A DNA stretch of 64,000 bases. Source: Ornithinicoccus hortensis. GTDB lineage: Bacteria; Actinomycetota; Actinomycetes; Actinomycetales; Dermatophilaceae. The notes beneath the pieces are model-generated. The model was not told the DNA's origin and ran no database searches. It saw only the letters and a list, made by a program, of their open reading frames with translations. A program made the translations under genes and the position numbers. Below, in pieces: positions 42,046 to 51,084 of this stretch (position 1 is its first letter; each line of letters starts with the position of its first letter). The stretch is taken from assembly GCF_006716185.1 (NCBI RefSeq), contig NZ_VFOP01000001.1, forward strand, positions 124,001-188,000, written 5' to 3'.

Positions 42046-44982
42046 ATGGGCACCGAGCAGACCCACCGCCTCGGCGAGGGCGGGACCATCGACCGCTCCC
42101 GACCGGTCGAGTTCACCGTCGACGGCGCCCCGGTGACCGGCTACGCGGGCGACACGATCGCCTCGGCGCTGCTGGCCAACGGCCGGACCCGGGTCGGGGA
42201 CTCGATCTACCTGTCCCGGCCGCGCGGCGTGCTGTCCGCGGGGGTCGACGAGCCGAACGCCTACGTCCGCGTGCACGGTGAGCACGACGAGTCGATGCTC
42301 CCGGCGACCACCGTCGAGATCACCGAAGGCATGGAGGTCACCCTGCTGACCGGCATCGGCGTCCTCGACCAGCGGCCGGACCCGGCCGAGTACGACACGA
42401 TGAACATCCACACCGACGTGGCCGTCGTCGGCTCCGGCCCGGCCGGGCTGGCCGCCGCGCGCGCGGCCGCCGCCACCGGCGCCCGGGTGGTCCTGTTCGA
42501 GCAGGACCACGAGCTGGGCGGGAGCCTGCTGGCCGATCCCACCGAGACCGTCGAGGGCGTCCCCGCGGCCGAGTGGGTCGCCACGGTGCGCGCCGAGCTG
42601 GACGCCGCCCCGGAGGTGATGGTCCTGACCCGGACCACCGTCTTCGGCAGCTACGACAGCAACTACCTGATGGCGCTGGAGAAGCGCGGTCAGCAGTTCG
42701 GCGGCGCCGCGCGCCCCGGCGTCTCCCGGCAGCGGGTCTGGCACGTCAACGCCGGGCGGGTGGTGCTGGCCACCGGCGCCCTCGAGCGCCAGGTGGTCTT
42801 CGCCGACAACGACCGGCCCGGCGTGATGCTCGCCTCCGCGGTGCACGCCTACCTCGGCCGGTATGCCGTGCTGCCGGGTCAGCGCGCCGTGGTCTTCACC
42901 ACCAACGACTCCGCGTATGCCGTGGCGCACGCCCTGCAGTCGGCCGGCGCCGAGGTGACCGTGGTCGACGCACGAGACGAGCAGGTGGCCTCGGCCGCCC
43001 GCGACGCCGCCGTGGCCGCGGGCCTCACCGTCCGGTCCGGCTCGGCCGTGATCGGCACCGAGGGCGACGACCGGGAGGCCGTGGCCTCGGTCTGGGTCAG
43101 CGCCATCGACACCGACGGCGTGCCGACCGGCGAGGCCGAGCAGGTCGACGCCGACCTGGTCGCCCTGTCCGGCGGCTGGAGCCCGACCGTGCACCTGCAC
43201 AGCCAGCGCCAGGGCCCGATCGTCTGGGACGACGCGCTGGCCGGCTTCGTGCCCGCCGAGCCGGTGGCCGACCAGTTCGTGGTCGGGGCGCTCACCGGGA
43301 CCTACTGGACCGACGGCTGCGTCACCGAGGGGACCGCCGCGGGCACCGCCGCCGCGGACACCTCCGCGGACGCCGGTGCAGCGGCCGCGGTCGCGGTCCC
43401 GGCCGAGGAGCGGGCGGCCAGGGCCGGCACCACCCGGCAGCTCTGGATCGTGCCCGGGCGCGAGGAGGGCTACCACCACCACGTGGTGGACCCGCAGCGT
43501 GACCAGACGGCCGCGGACGTGCTCCGCGCCACCGGGTCCGGGATGCGCTCGGTCGAGCACATCAAGCGCTACACCTCGATCGGCACCGGCGCCGACCAGG
43601 GCAAGGTCGGCGGCGTCAGCACGATCGGCATCCTGACCGCGGCGCTGGCCGGCGACGTGGCGGGCCGGGACGGCGGGCGGCTGACCCCCGGCGACATCGG
43701 CACCACCACCTTCCGGGCACCGTTCACCCCGGTGGCCTTCGGCGCGCTGGCCGGTCGGTGTCGCGGCGACCTGTTCGACGTGGCCCGCACCACGGCGGCG
43801 CACCCCTGGCACGTGGCGCACGGCGCCGAGTTCGAGGACGTCGGCCAGTGGAAGCGTCCCTGGTACTACCCGCAGGACGGGGAGGACATGGACGCCGCTG
43901 TGGCCCGCGAGTGCCGCGCCGCCCGGGAGAACGTGGCGTTCATGGACGCCAGCACGCTGGGCAAGATCGAGATCAGGGGCGTCGACGCCCCGGAGTTCCT
44001 CAACCGGATCTACACCAACGCCTTCCTCAAGCTGGCCACCGGCAAGGGCCGTTACGGGGTGATGTGCACCCCGGACGGGATGGTCTTCGACGACGGCGTC
44101 TCGCTGCGGCTGGCCGACGACCGGTACTTCATGACGACCACCACCGGTGGCGCCGCGAAGGTGCTGGACTGGCTCGAGGAGTGGTCCCAGACCGAGTGGC
44201 CGGAGCTGGACGTCACGTTCACCTCGGTCACCGAGCAGTGGGCGACCACGGCGGTCGTGGGGCCCCGGTCCCGCGAGGTGATCGCCGCGATCGCGCCGGA
44301 CCTGGACGTGAGCCAGGAGGGCTTCGGCTTCATGGAGTTCCGGGAGACCGTGCTGGCCTCCGGGATCCCCGCCCGGATCTGCCGGATCACCTTCTCCGGC
44401 GAGCTGGCCTTCGAGGTCAACGTGGCCACCTGGTACGGCCTGAAGGTCTGGGAGGACATCGCCGCCGCCGGCGCCGACCTGGGCATCACCCCCTACGGCA
44501 CCGAGACCATGCACGTGCTGCGCGCCGAGAAGGCCTACCCGATCGTCGGGCAGGACACCGACGGCACGGTCACCCCGCAGGACCTGGGAATGGACTGGGT
44601 GGTGTCCAAGACCAAGGACTTCATCGGCAAGCGCTCCTACCAGCGCGTCTCGCACACCGAGGGCGTGCGCAAGCAGCTGGTCAGCGTGCTGCCGGTCGAC
44701 CGGTCGCTGCGGCTGCCCGAGGGCGCCCAGCTGGTGGAGACCGACGCGCTGGGCGACTACGACGGGCAGGGCCTGCCTGCCACGCCCATCCCGATGCTCG
44801 GGCACGTCACCTCCAGCTACCACAGCCAGGCGCTGGAGCGCGGCTTCGGCCTGGCGCTGGTCAAGGACGGTCGCAACCGGGTCGGCGACACCGTCCTGGC
44901 CTCCTTCGGCGGGCAGTTCGCCGAGGTGGTCATCGAGGAACCCGTGATCTACGACAAGGAAGGGGCCCGGCGCGATGGCTGA
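42046..44982 (+). CDS. soxA: Sarcosine oxidase subunit alpha
   Basis: A 978-residue multidomain subunit. An N-terminal ferredoxin-like domain (FTVDGAPVTGYAGDTIASALL, split) is followed by a NAD-binding disulfide-oxidoreductase region (VAVVGSGPAGLAAARAAAAT near 125) and a C-terminal aminomethyltransferase (GcvT-like) domain that binds tetrahydrofolate (NVAFMDASTLGKIEIRG, FLNRIYTNAFLKL, VLRAEKAYPIVGQDTDG). It transfers the oxidised methyl of sarcosine to THF. An Ala-rich stretch (TAAGTAAADTSADAGAAAA) near 425-445 is a disordered insertion. It overlaps soxG by 8 nt. Confidence 0.95.
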   Translation: MGTEQTHRLGEGGTIDRSRPVEFTVDGAPVTGYAGDTIASALLANGRTRVGDSIYLSRPRGVLSAGVDEPNAYVRVHGEHDESMLPATTVEITEGMEVTLLTGIGVLDQRPDPAEYDTMNIHTDVAVVGSGPAGLAAARAAAATGARVVLFEQDHELGGSLLADPTETVEGVPAAEWVATVRAELDAAPEVMVLTRTTVFGSYDSNYLMALEKRGQQFGGAARPGVSRQRVWHVNAGRVVLATGALERQVVFADNDRPGVMLASAVHAYLGRYAVLPGQRAVVFTTNDSAYAVAHALQSAGAEVTVVDARDEQVASAARDAAVAAGLTVRSGSAVIGTEGDDREAVASVWVSAIDTDGVPTGEAEQVDADLVALSGGWSPTVHLHSQRQGPIVWDDALAGFVPAEPVADQFVVGALTGTYWTDGCVTEGTAAGTAAADTSADAGAAAAVAVPAEERAARAGTTRQLWIVPGREEGYHHHVVDPQRDQTAADVLRATGSGMRSVEHIKRYTSIGTGADQGKVGGVSTIGILTAALAGDVAGRDGGRLTPGDIGTTTFRAPFTPVAFGALAGRCRGDLFDVARTTAAHPWHVAHGAEFEDVGQWKRPWYYPQDGEDMDAAVARECRAARENVAFMDASTLGKIEIRGVDAPEFLNRIYTNAFLKLATGKGRYGVMCTPDGMVFDDGVSLRLADDRYFMTTTTGGAAKVLDWLEEWSQTEWPELDVTFTSVTEQWATTAVVGPRSREVIAAIAPDLDVSQEGFGFMEFRETVLASGIPARICRITFSGELAFEVNVATWYGLKVWEDIAAAGADLGITPYGTETMHVLRAEKAYPIVGQDTDGTVTPQDLGMDWVVSKTKDFIGKRSYQRVSHTEGVRKQLVSVLPVDRSLRLPEGAQLVETDALGDYDGQGLPATPIPMLGHVTSSYHSQALERGFGLALVKDGRNRVGDTVLASFGGQFAEVVIEEPVIYDKEGARRDG

Positions 44983-45616
44983 CACCCGCACCGCCCAGCA
45001 GTCCACCACCCCCACCCAGGCCGACGTGCTCGCCCTCCGGCGCAGCCCGGCGCACGACCTGGCCACCGCCCTGGAGGAGGGCTCGAGTCCGGCCGTGGGC
45101 CTGCGCGAGGTGCCCTTCCTGACCCAGGTCACGCTCCGCGCCGAGCCAGACGGTCCCGGCGGCGCCGCACTCGAGGACGCGCTCGGCACCGACCTGCCTC
45201 GCGCGGTGGGCGAGGTGACCTCCGGGCCGGACGGCCTGTCGGTGCTCTGGCTGGCACCGGACGAGTTCCTCGCGATCGCCCCCGACGAGGCCGAGTCGGG
45301 CGTGCTCACGACCGCGTATGCCGACCGGCTGGCGACCGCCCTCGGCGAGCACCGGGGGCAGGTGGTGGACGTGTCCGCCAACCGCACCACCTTCGAGCTG
45401 ACCGGCCCGGCGGCACGGTCGGTCCTGGACAAGAGCGTGCGCCTGGACCTGCACCCCCGGGAGTTCCCGGTGGGCCGGGCAGTGGCCACCCAGCTGGGGT
45501 CCACGCCCGCGGTCGTGTGGCGGACCGGCGAGGAGTCCTGGCGGTTGCTGGTGCGTTCCTCCTTCGCGACCCACGTGGGGTCGTGGCTGCTGGACGGAAT
45601 GAGAGAATACGGCTGA
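44975..45616 (+). CDS. soxG: Sarcosine oxidase subunit gamma
   Basis: A 213-residue GcvT-like small subunit. Conserved segments are [38 protein letters not shown] and [20 protein letters not shown]. It structurally completes the SoxBDAG tetramer. The ATG lies inside the soxA end with AAGGGG upstream; the stop overlaps sdaA as TGATG, so translation is coupled. Confidence 0.93.
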   Translation: MADTRTAQQSTTPTQADVLALRRSPAHDLATALEEGSSPAVGLREVPFLTQVTLRAEPDGPGGAALEDALGTDLPRAVGEVTSGPDGLSVLWLAPDEFLAIAPDEAESGVLTTAYADRLATALGEHRGQVVDVSANRTTFELTGPAARSVLDKSVRLDLHPREFPVGRAVATQLGSTPAVVWRTGEESWRLLVRSSFATHVGSWLLDGMREYG

Positions 45617-47019
45617 TGGCACTCAGCACCCTTGACCTCTTCTCGATCGGCATCGGCCCCTCCTCCTCGCACACCGTCGGGCCGATGCGCGCGGCGCAGA
45701 AGTTCGCCGCCGGACTGGCCACGGACGGCCTGCTGCAGGACACCGCGAGGGTCCGGGCGCAGCTGTTCGGCTCGCTCGGCGCCACCGGGCACGGGCACGG
45801 CTCGGACCGGGCGGTGCTGCTGGGCCTCGAGGGCGAGGACCCGGAGACCGTCGACACCGAGCACGCCATGTCCCGGGTGGCCCGGTTGAAGGAGGACCGG
45901 GCGCTGCACCTGGGCGGCACCCACCTGATCCCGTTCGACCCGGACGAGGACCTGGTGATGCACCGGCGCAAGTCGCTGCCGGCACACCCCAACGGGATGA
46001 CCTTCGAGGCCTACGACGGGTCCGGGGCGCTGGTGCGCGAGCGCACCTTCTACTCGGTCGGCGGCGGGTTCGTGGTGGACGAGCAGGCGGCCGGCGCCGA
46101 CCGGATCGTGGAGGACGCCACCCCGCTGCCCTACCCGTTCAGCACCGGCGCCGAACTCCTCGCGGCCTGCCGGGAGGCCGACACCTCCATCGCCGGGGTG
46201 ATGCTGGCCAACGAGCTGAGCTGGCGCACCGAGGCGGAGCTGCGGGCCGAGCTGCTGCACATCTGGGACGTCATGCAGGAGTGCGTCGAGAACGGCTGCA
46301 CCCGCACCGAGCGGGTGCTCCCCGGCGGCCTGCGGGTGCTCCGGCGCGCCCCCCAGCTGCGCACCCGGCTGGTGGAGCGGGAGGCGGAGGCGACCGAGGG
46401 CGGCCTGTTGCCGGTCAGCGACCCGCTGTGGGCGATGGAGTGGGTCAACCTGTATGCCCTGGCCGTCAACGAGGAGAACGCCTCGGGCGGGCGGATCGTC
46501 ACCGCCCCGACCAACGGCGCGGCCGGCATCATCCCGGCGGTGCTGCACTTCTACACCCGGTTCGTCGAGGGTGCCGACGACGACGGGGTCGTCGACTTCC
46601 TGCTCACCGCCGCCGCGATCGGCATCCTGTTCAAGCTGAACGCCTCCATCTCCGGCGCCGAGGTCGGCTGCCAGGGCGAGGTGGGGTCCGCCTGCTCGAT
46701 GGCGGCCGGCGCGCTGGCCGCCGTACTGGGCGGCAGCCCCGAGCAGGTGGAGAACGCCGCCGAGATCGGCATCGAGCACAACCTGGGGCTGACCTGCGAC
46801 CCGGTCGGTGGTCTCGTCCAGATCCCGTGCATCGAGCGCAACGCGATCGCCTCCGTCAAGGCGATCAACGCGGCCCGGCTCGCGCAGTACAGCGACGGTG
46901 GCCACAAGGTGACGCTCGACCAGGCCATCAAGACGATGCGGGAGACCGGTGCCGACATGAAGATCAAGTACAAGGAGACCTCCCGTGGCGGCCTCGCCGT
47001 CAACGTCATCGAGTGCTGA
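45616..47019 (+). CDS. sdaA: L-serine ammonia-lyase (iron-sulfur)
   Basis: Deaminates serine to pyruvate. A single-chain type of 467 residues: the beta domain begins [22 protein letters not shown], and the alpha domain has [23 protein letters not shown] and [21 protein letters not shown], whose cysteines hold a 4Fe-4S cluster. Placed directly after soxG, it drains the serine made by GlyA, so the operon ends in central metabolism. ATG 45616 overlaps the soxG stop. Confidence 0.95.
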   Translation: MALSTLDLFSIGIGPSSSHTVGPMRAAQKFAAGLATDGLLQDTARVRAQLFGSLGATGHGHGSDRAVLLGLEGEDPETVDTEHAMSRVARLKEDRALHLGGTHLIPFDPDEDLVMHRRKSLPAHPNGMTFEAYDGSGALVRERTFYSVGGGFVVDEQAAGADRIVEDATPLPYPFSTGAELLAACREADTSIAGVMLANELSWRTEAELRAELLHIWDVMQECVENGCTRTERVLPGGLRVLRRAPQLRTRLVEREAEATEGGLLPVSDPLWAMEWVNLYALAVNEENASGGRIVTAPTNGAAGIIPAVLHFYTRFVEGADDDGVVDFLLTAAAIGILFKLNASISGAEVGCQGEVGSACSMAAGALAAVLGGSPEQVENAAEIGIEHNLGLTCDPVGGLVQIPCIERNAIASVKAINAARLAQYSDGGHKVTLDQAIKTMRETGADMKIKYKETSRGGLAVNVIEC

Positions 47020-47035
47020 CCGGGAAGGACACACC

Positions 47036-47938
47036 ATGACCCGACCCACGAGCGACCCAGCCCCGGACCGCCTGCCCAGCGGGTCGGCATACGTCCTCAC
47101 CCTCGACTGCCCGGAACGACCCGGCCTGGTGCACGCGGTGACCGGCTTCCTGCTGGAGCGGCACGCCGACATCCTGGAGCTCAAGCAGTTCGACGACTTC
47201 CGGGCCGGCCGGTTCTTCCTGCGGGTGCACTTCGTGCTCGACGCCGCGCACGGCGACCCGGGCGCGGCCGGCCTGAGCGAGGAGTTCGCGTCGGTCGCCG
47301 GTGACTTCGGCGGGACCTTCGAGATCCGGGACGCCGACGACCGGCGCCGGGTGCTGATCATGGTCTCCAAGTTCGGCCACGCGCTCAACGACCTGCTGTT
47401 CCGGGCCCGGACCGGGGAGCTGGCCGTCGACGTCGTCGCGGTCGTGTCGAACCACCCGGACCACCAGGGTCTGGTGGAGTGGCACGGCATCCCGTTCTTC
47501 CACGTCCCGGTGACCCGGGAGACCAAGCCGCAGGCCGAGGAGCGGCTACTCGAGCTGGTCGGGCAGTACGACGTCGAGCTCGTCGTGCTGGCCCGCTACA
47601 TGCAGATCCTCAGCGACGGGCTGGCCCGCGAGCTGACCGGTCGGGCGATCAACATCCACCACTCGTTCCTGCCCAGCTTCAAGGGCGCCAAGCCCTACCA
47701 CCAGGCCTACGAGCGGGGCGTGAAGACGGTCGGGGCCACGGCCCACTACGTGTCCAGCGACCTGGACGAGGGGCCGATCATCTCCCAGCAGGTGCAGGAG
47801 GTGGACCACGCCTACGGGCCCGAGGAGCTGGTCGCCGCCGGGCGGGACACCGAGTGCAAGGCGCTGTCCAACGCGGTCCGCTGGCACTGCGAGGGCCGGG
47901 TCTTCCTGCACGGCAACCGCACCGTCATCCTGCGCTGA
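47036..47938 (+). CDS. purU: Formyltetrahydrofolate deformylase
   Basis: Hydrolyses 10-formyl-THF to formate and THF. The 300-residue chain has an N-terminal ACT domain (LTLDCPERPGLVHAVTGFLL) and a formyltransferase-fold catalytic domain with RYMQILSDGLARELTGRAIN, IHHSFLPSFKGAKPYHQAYE (His and Asn/Asp catalytic region) and GVKTVGATAHYVSSDLDEGP. In the sarcosine operon it recovers free THF when one-carbon units from SoxBDAG exceed demand. GGAAGGA precedes the ATG 16 nt after sdaA. Confidence 0.94.
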   Translation: MTRPTSDPAPDRLPSGSAYVLTLDCPERPGLVHAVTGFLLERHADILELKQFDDFRAGRFFLRVHFVLDAAHGDPGAAGLSEEFASVAGDFGGTFEIRDADDRRRVLIMVSKFGHALNDLLFRARTGELAVDVVAVVSNHPDHQGLVEWHGIPFFHVPVTRETKPQAEERLLELVGQYDVELVVLARYMQILSDGLARELTGRAINIHHSFLPSFKGAKPYHQAYERGVKTVGATAHYVSSDLDEGPIISQQVQEVDHAYGPEELVAAGRDTECKALSNAVRWHCEGRVFLHGNRTVILR

Positions 47939-47987
47939 GCGGCCCCGGCGCAGCCGGCACGCACGCACGGACGCGGGCGGCGCTCGC

Positions 47988-47993
47988 TAAGGT
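47988..47993 (+). promoter_or_regulatory. -10 box of a leaderless transcript (TAAGGT)
   Basis: TAAGGT followed by 8 nt and ATG 48002; no ribosome site. Confidence 0.45.
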
Positions 47994-48001
47994 AGCGCCC
48001 G

Positions 48002-49354
48002 ATGGTTGACGACGACGGCCGAGGACCTGGGCGCCCCCGCCGTCGGCGGGAGGTGGGCCCGCGCGACCCCGACCCCGACCCCGGACCGGTGGACGGGAGC
48101 ACCTCCTGGCTGCGCGAGTCCGCCGGGCTGGTGCGGCTGGCGGGGAGGGTCCTGGCCCGGCACTGGCTGCCCCTCCTGGCGATCGCCGCCGCGAGCCTGC
48201 TGGCCCGCGAGCTGCTCGCGCGCCTCGCGGTGGCCGCCGGCGGGGTGGGCCCGGTCCCCGGCTTCCTGGTGCTGGCCCTGGTGCCGCTGGCCAGCCTGGC
48301 GGCCCTGGTGGCCATGCTGCTGGTGGTCCGCAGCCGGGACGCCCGGCGCTCCCACGTCTGGGGCGTGGTGGCCGCGGCGGGCAGCGTGCTGGTGCCCTTC
48401 CTGGTCGTCTACGAGAGCCGCGGGGCGCTGCGCGCCGACCTGATCGACTACGTCCGGGGCACCCTCTACGAGCAGCTCGGCAGCGAGGCCCCGGTCACCG
48501 TGCTCCCGCAGATCGCCTCCTGGTTGGTCCTGGGCATCGTGGCCGCGGCACTGGTGGTGCGGGCGCTCGGCGCGCGGCTGATCGACCGGGGCCACCTGCA
48601 GGGCCGGTCGGACGCGCGTGCCGGTCTGGTGCACGTCGTCACCGGGTATGCCGAGGCGGTGTGGGTCACGCTCGGGGCCTGGGTGCTGGCCGGCTTCCTC
48701 GGCAGCCTGCACGGCTGGTGGTCGGCCCGGGAGGTAGCCGCCTCCGTGGCGCAGCGGTGGGACTCGGTGCGCGAGCAGCTGCCCACCCTCGGCGCGTTCG
48801 GCGACTGGGTGGTCGGCGCCCTGCCCGTGCTGAGTGACGCCGTCGTGACCGGGGTGCTCGTCCCGATCTCGATGCTGACCATCGCGGTGATCGTCTACGG
48901 CCTGCAGGTCGCCGACACGGTCACCCCCGACGACGTGGTCCGCGCCGTCCGGCGCGGTCGCTGGGCGGCCCTGACCGGGCGGATCGCCGACGCCCCGCTG
49001 AAGCTGGCCTGGGTCCGGCTGTCGGACACCAGCGGGCGGTTCGGGGCGCTGGCGGGCGGGATCTCGCTGGTGCTGCGGTCCTCCTTCGCGCCCGTCCTGA
49101 CCTACTGCGTCCTGTTCACCCTGCTGGCCCAGCTCGACGTCGTGGTCTGGTGGGTGGCCCGCCTGGCGCTGGGGTGGCGCGAGGAGCTGACCTGGCAGGC
49201 GCTGCACGCGCCCCTGGACGGGATCGCCGAGATGCTCACGCTGGTGCTGACCGCCGTCGTCACGGCGGCCTTCGCGGACCGGTTGCTGACCCGGTTCGGC
49301 GCGGCCGGGCAGCTGCGGGACCGCGGGGCTAGGAGCCCAGCGGCAGCTCGATGA
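48002..49354 (+). CDS. Hypothetical polytopic membrane protein
   Basis: A 450-residue protein. The first 35 residues are charged and Pro/Asp/Arg-rich. About eight hydrophobic segments follow, starting with WLPLLAIAAASLLARELL and FLVLALVPLASLAALVAMLL and ending with FAPVLTYCVLFTLLAQLDVV and MLTLVLTAVVTAAFADRLL. No transporter signature is recognised. Its last 26 nt overlap the end of the opposite-strand gene 49329-49850. The neighbouring minus-strand operon of exported beta-rich proteins may serve the same unknown envelope function. Confidence 0.65.
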   Translation: MVDDDGRGPGRPRRRREVGPRDPDPDPGPVDGSTSWLRESAGLVRLAGRVLARHWLPLLAIAAASLLARELLARLAVAAGGVGPVPGFLVLALVPLASLAALVAMLLVVRSRDARRSHVWGVVAAAGSVLVPFLVVYESRGALRADLIDYVRGTLYEQLGSEAPVTVLPQIASWLVLGIVAAALVVRALGARLIDRGHLQGRSDARAGLVHVVTGYAEAVWVTLGAWVLAGFLGSLHGWWSAREVAASVAQRWDSVREQLPTLGAFGDWVVGALPVLSDAVVTGVLVPISMLTIAVIVYGLQVADTVTPDDVVRAVRRGRWAALTGRIADAPLKLAWVRLSDTSGRFGALAGGISLVLRSSFAPVLTYCVLFTLLAQLDVVVWWVARLALGWREELTWQALHAPLDGIAEMLTLVLTAVVTAAFADRLLTRFGAAGQLRDRGARSPAAAR

Positions 49355-49850
49355 ACTCCGCCGGCGGGAACGCCATCGCGGTCAGCCGGACCGCGGCTGG
49401 CTCGGCATCGGCCGGGACCAGCACCAGCAGCGACTGTTCGGTAGGAACGGGGTCCTCCGCGACGTCCGTGCTGCCGCACTCCAACCAGGAGGTGTAGGGG
49501 TCTCCGCTCGGGACCTCCTCCCCGGCCAGGAACAGCCTGCCCTGCGCGTCGCGGACGGCGACGTCGCAGTTGCGCAGCGCCTCGTTGCTCCCGGCATCGA
49601 CTTCGAACTCCAGGGCCAGGTAGGTGAACCCCGCGGGCGGCCGCTCGCCGTCGACCTCGGCCACCGTCTCGACACCGGCGAGCCGGACCCGCACGGTGTC
49701 CAGGCTCGCCCACCCCTCGTCGTCCGGTCCCGCCGCGACGTGCTCCCCGAAGGCCCACCAGCCGGACCGCGCACCCTCGGAGGCGAACCAGCCCCACCCG
49801 GCCAGCGACACCGCCAGGACCCCGGCCGGGAGGACGCGGGCCCACCTCAT
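49329..49850 (-). CDS. Hypothetical exported beta-rich protein, third of an operon
   Basis: A 173-residue protein. The N-terminal segment MRWARVLPAGVLAVSLAGWGWF is a signal peptide or anchor. The rest looks like a beta-sandwich (TVRVRLAGVETVAEVDGE, FTYLALEFEVDAGSNEALR, CDVAVRDAQGRLFLAGEE) with two cysteines that could pair. This resembles DUF4352-type extracellular domains. Its ATG overlaps the preceding stop by 4 nt. Function unknown. Confidence 0.65.
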   Translation of the reverse strand: MRWARVLPAGVLAVSLAGWGWFASEGARSGWWAFGEHVAAGPDDEGWASLDTVRVRLAGVETVAEVDGERPPAGFTYLALEFEVDAGSNEALRNCDVAVRDAQGRLFLAGEEVPSGDPYTSWLECGSTDVAEDPVPTEQSLLVLVPADAEPAAVRLTAMAFPPAEFIELPLGS

Positions 49851-50407
49851 CGCTGTCCCTCCGCCAGGACCTCCGCCGGCTCCAGCCGGAGCGGCTCGGA
49901 GGAGGTGGTCACGGTGAGCGGGACCCGCAGCGTCGTCGCGGGCCGCCGCGCGTCGGGCAGCTCCGGCCGGAACTCGAGGGCCAGGCCATCCAGCGACTCC
50001 GGCGGCACCTCGAAGAGCAACGCTCCCCGGAGCCAGATGTCCGGCCCTGCCGCCCAGGGCGTCCCGTCCCCGCCGAAGCCGGACGGTGGGACGAACTCGC
50101 GCCCCTCCGCGTCGACCAGCAGCACCCCCTCCGGGGTGGCCCAGGCGTCGGTGGTGGCATAGGAGACGTCGACGGCCACGAAGGTCGCCGGGCTGGTCAG
50201 CAGGTCGCGGTCCTCGAGCTGGGCCGAGGAGGTCGCGCCGTGCACGTGGACCTGGAACGGGCCGACCCCGACGTCGCTGCCCTCCTCGCCCCGGACCACC
50301 GTGTGCCACCCGCTGGCCAGGTAGGCATCGTCGATCGCGTTGCCGGCGCCGCCGGCCGCGACCGCGGCGGCGAGCATCGCGACCAGGCCCCACCGGGCGG
50401 GCCTCAC
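49847..50407 (-). CDS. Hypothetical exported beta-rich protein, second of an operon
   Basis: A 186-residue protein with an N-terminal hydrophobic segment (WGLVAMLAAAVAAGGAGNAI) and a beta-rich domain (GPFQVHVHGATSSAQLEDRD, TFVAVDVSYATTDAWATPEG, VLLVDAEGREFVPPSG). The layout parallels its two operon partners, suggesting old duplication. It overlaps both neighbours by 4 nt. Confidence 0.65.
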   Translation of the reverse strand: MRPARWGLVAMLAAAVAAGGAGNAIDDAYLASGWHTVVRGEEGSDVGVGPFQVHVHGATSSAQLEDRDLLTSPATFVAVDVSYATTDAWATPEGVLLVDAEGREFVPPSGFGGDGTPWAAGPDIWLRGALLFEVPPESLDGLALEFRPELPDARRPATTLRVPLTVTTSSEPLRLEPAEVLAEGQR

Positions 50408-51039
50408 TCGTCCTCCTCCTCGAGGACCGAGGCGGGCGGCTCACCCAGGGGCAGCGCCACGTCATACGCCTCGGGGGTGGCCCGCCAGGTGTACTGCCCC
50501 GCCTCGATCTCCCACCGGGTCCACTCGGTCCGGTTCATCGTCAGGGTCAGCTCCGGCGGCGGGTCCGCCAGGGCGGTGGTCTGCCACAGCAGGACCACCT
50601 GGTAGGTGACGCCGGGCTGGGCGTAGCCCAGCCGGGTCCCGGTGTCCGCCCGCAGCACCTCCCGCGGGTTCACGTAGTCGTCGAGCGGGAGGTCGTCCGG
50701 CAGCTCGAAGGTCTGGTCGCTGAAGGTGACGCTGATGGGTTCCGGCCCCTGGTTGGTGATCTCGACGACCGCACCCACCCAGCGGGTGCCCTCGTCGAGG
50801 CTGCCGGCGTCCACCCGGTCCGACACGAAGTAGGTGTGCGGCACCACGCGGTAGGCACCGGTGTCGGTGGCCACCCCGGGCTCGACGTCGCGCGGCGGCG
50901 GGTCGGCCCGGGCGAAGCCCCCGCCCGCGGCCACGACGACGGGCACGAGCAGCAGCAGCGACAGGATGATCCGGCGAGGCCAGGTGGCGACCAGGACGGC
51001 GAGCGCGGTGCGCGCGGTGATCAGCCCCGGCTCCGACAC
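50404..51039 (-). CDS. Hypothetical membrane-anchored beta-rich protein, first of an operon
   Basis: About 211 residues. A hydrophobic segment (IILSLLLLVPVVVAAGGGF) follows a short cytosolic tail; the outer part has strands such as TRWVGAVVEITNQGPEPISVTF and VTYQVVLLWQTTAL. GTG 51039 is preferred to GTG 51048, because a TATCGT box lies exactly 7 nt before 51039 and overlaps the upstream GTG. It leads the three-gene operon, which is transcribed away from zwf with only 36-45 nt between. Confidence 0.65.
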   Translation of the reverse strand: MSEPGLITARTALAVLVATWPRRIILSLLLLVPVVVAAGGGFARADPPPRDVEPGVATDTGAYRVVPHTYFVSDRVDAGSLDEGTRWVGAVVEITNQGPEPISVTFSDQTFELPDDLPLDDYVNPREVLRADTGTRLGYAQPGVTYQVVLLWQTTALADPPPELTLTMNRTEWTRWEIEAGQYTWRATPEAYDVALPLGEPPASVLEEEDE

Positions 51040-51046
51040 GGACCCC

Positions 51047-51052
51047 ACGATA
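51047..51052 (-). promoter_or_regulatory. -10 box of a leaderless transcript (TATCGT)
   Basis: TATCGT on the minus strand, 7 nt before GTG 51039. It lies inside the first codon of the longer possible frame, which argues against that longer start. Confidence 0.5.
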
Positions 51053-51084
51053 GCGCGCGGACCGCCTCACCGAGGCCCCAGTCG

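Noticed and set aside
41983-47526. A 1,847-codon open frame on the minus strand
   Set aside because: It lies entirely opposite soxA, soxG, sdaA and purU, which carry clear family motifs. Long antisense frames are expected at this GC content, and its sequence is low-complexity.
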